From NCBI GenBank assembly GCA_014529385.2, contig CM043948.1, positions 25,990,268-26,050,267 of the forward strand: a stretch of 60,000 nucleotides of DNA, in the 5' to 3' direction. A program made the translations under genes and the position numbers. A model generated the notes under the pieces. The model was not told where the DNA came from. It did no database searches and saw nothing but the letters and a program-made list of their open reading frames with translations. Shown one piece after another: positions 58,516 through 60,000 of the stretch. This DNA comes from Adiantum capillus-veneris (taxonomy: Eukaryota > Streptophyta > Polypodiopsida > Polypodiales > Pteridaceae). Position 1 is the stretch's first letter, and every line of letters starts with the position of its first letter.

Positions 58516-59466
58516 CTATTTTCTTGAGAGACTTTCCTCCTCCTTGGGCACATTTTCTTCATGAGAGATCTCCTTGTTTTTATTATTCTTTTTCTCATAT
58601 GCCTTGCGACGCATATTTTGTTGCTTAATAGTGAGATCTTCACATACAAAACATTTTGTATCCCTCAAATAGATCCAACTATTATCAAGGATAATCTTTT
58701 GCTTGGTCTCATCCGGCATGGTGCATACAATTGGCCGTTCTCCCGAGCGAGGAGCTCCTTGCTTCCCCACTCTATGTGCTCCATAGACCATAAATCCGGA
58801 CATGCCAAAGTGGGTTTTGAAGAAATCTTCAATAACAATGGCAAGAGAAGGAGGTGTCTCTAACTTCTCTTCGGGAATTCCACGAATAACAATGTTCTTG
58901 GAACGTCGCTCCCGTTCCTTCAACTCCTCCACATCCACATTCTCAACATTCTTTGTTTGAACCATAGCTTGCATGAGTGAGGAATTAGAAACCACATTGC
59001 TACCACATACATCAGCCCAAGACTTGTTTGTGCATACATTTTTCATGTCGCATACATCCCGGCTCATAGTGTCAAATTTCTCCTCTTTCAATACATGGCC
59101 ATGCTCTACTTTGCTCATCCGCTCCTTCAAAGCATTCAAGTCCACAAGAGAGCGTTTACATTCCTTGACTTCCTCTTCAAGTTGCATCAAACGTGTTGTT
59201 TGCATCTCAAGTGTCCTCTTGAGATTCTCATTCTCAACCACAAGTACCCTTAGTGTGCCATTCTCCATTGCAAGTGCTCGTAAGTCTTGGCCTTGTTTGT
59301 TTACGGTCTCTTGCAATGATACCAAGTACGCCATGATCATGGTTTCCGATGTCGTTGGTTGGGTGGTTGTGTTGCTATCTCCACACTTAAGAGATTTTGG
59401 ATCATTTTCCACAATGGTTGTGGACCTTGTTGAAGAAGAAGAACCCTTGCGAGTGCCGGAAGACAT
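58516..59466 (-). CDS. LINE ORF1, RNA-binding chaperone-like protein
   Basis: 316 residues from ATG at 59466. Ser/Thr-rich start, then a heptad coiled coil (roughly residues 45-130, LQETVNKQGQDLRALAMENG and on) for trimer formation. An RRM-like half follows with RRSKNIVIRGIPEEK, FMVYGAHRVGK and RPIVCTMPDETKQKIILD, matching the L1 ORF1p layout. A basic KKNNKNK tail and EEESLSRK end at TAG. It would coat LINE RNA with ORF2 protein. The frame is intact. It continues directly, in frame, into ORF2 after the TAG. Confidence 0.88.
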   Translation of the reverse strand: MSSGTRKGSSSSTRSTTIVENDPKSLKCGDSNTTTQPTTSETMIMAYLVSLQETVNKQGQDLRALAMENGTLRVLVVENENLKRTLEMQTTRLMQLEEEVKECKRSLVDLNALKERMSKVEHGHVLKEEKFDTMSRDVCDMKNVCTNKSWADVCGSNVVSNSSLMQAMVQTKNVENVDVEELKERERRSKNIVIRGIPEEKLETPPSLAIVIEDFFKTHFGMSGFMVYGAHRVGKQGAPRSGERPIVCTMPDETKQKIILDNSWIYLRDTKCFVCEDLTIKQQNMRRKAYEKKNNKNKEISHEENVPKEEESLSRK

Positions 59467-60000
59467 TGTATGTAAAATAGGATGTGAGAATCAATTTTGT
59501 TGAACCTGTTCACTTCGGAAATGCTGCTACAGAAACGCCTTCCATAACTCTGAAATTTTTTGTCTTTACATCAATGCGTAGAGAACTTTGTGCTCTTCGA
59601 TTGAGGCTATAGATCACCCAAATCGAAGTTCGGATGAAGAAGTTATGATCAAAAGAGTGGACTGCTGTCGAGATCGAGAGAGAGAGAGAGGGATAGGTAG
59701 AGAGAAATAGATGGATAAGGACAAAGAGAGAGTGGAGAGAAAGAGGGATAAGGGATAGAGAGAGGTAGAGGAATGGAGGTTGATAGGGCGAGAGAGAGAG
59801 AGAGAGAGGGAAAATATTTAGAAAGAGAAGAGATAGAAATGGAGATAGAGCGATCCATATGGTGAGATAGGAGAATGAATATTGATGGGGATAGAGAGAG
59901 AAAAAGAGGGATAGGGATAGAGAAAAATGAAGAGAGAAGGATAGGGAGAGAAGTAGGAAAATAGAGATTGATAGGGATAGAGAGAGGAGGAGGAAAATAT
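59467..60000 (-). repeat. LINE leader and GATAGGGATAGAGAGA-type minisatellite
   Basis: From about 59670 the sequence is irregular repeats of GAGAGAGGGATAGG, GATAGGGATAGAGAGA and TAGAGAGAGGTAGAGGAAT, continuing past the window end. It may be the LINE's 5' UTR promoter repeats or its insertion target. The minus-strand open frame over it is repeat translation. Confidence 0.7.

Overview
The window is eukaryotic plant DNA, dominated by nested retrotransposons and very long GA/CT and GT microsatellites. Spliced genes with short GT-AG introns, LTR elements primed by tRNA-Asp and initiator tRNA-Met, a LINE, a group 3 LEA gene and PPR fragments all fit a large plant genome. The PPR wording (motifs like SALIAEHAQQG and ITFACILKACG) reminds me most of ferns. 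The fern call is an inference from memory, not a database result.

Layout. 1-1570 holds pieces of an unidentified minus-strand split gene. 1600-2951 is a field of microsatellites containing GGCGCG inverted repeats. 2974-5760 is the most unusual locus: a spliced plus-strand reading frame that joins a centromeric-type histone H3 fold, a Ulp1/SUMO-protease-like (C48) domain, an acidic repeat and an FCP1/NIF-type phosphatase-like domain. It carries two apparent frameshifts, one nonsense codon and altered active-site residues. 6082-7390 is a second unidentified minus-strand split gene. 8226-17259 is a complete LTR element (E1, TSD TAGAC) that encodes Gag and protease but no RT, RNase H or integrase, and it has copied most of its tRNA-Asp primer next to its primer-binding site. 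18354-18800 has BTB-like and PPR debris. 20814-26152 is a non-coding minus-strand LTR element (E5) inserted into a CT microsatellite. 27340-29200 is tandem-repeat rich. 29425-30408 is the one clearly intact host gene, a probably mitochondrial group 3 LEA protein. 30807-30937 is a possible tRNA-derived SINE.

32754-53468 is a three-level nest, each level with its own perfect 5-bp target duplication. The outermost is a short element with 1.6-kb LTRs and only 318 bp inside (E4, TTATG). Its 5' LTR received a 17-kb Gag-protease element (E2, CCATG) related to E1. E2's Gag-Pro frame in turn received a Ty1/copia element (E3, CCTAT), which is internally rearranged by template switching. 53474-55086 is microsatellites and a G28 run. 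55119-59466 is a nearly intact minus-strand L1-type LINE whose ORF1 and ORF2 lie in one frame, separated only by a UAG codon.

How they work together: E1 and E2 can make Gag and possibly protease but would need RT and integrase from another element. E4 and E5 need everything in trans. E3 and the LINE show near-complete but broken machinery. The H3-Ulp1-FCP1 gene is the best candidate for something not previously described. This copy looks damaged, so an intact relative would have to be found.
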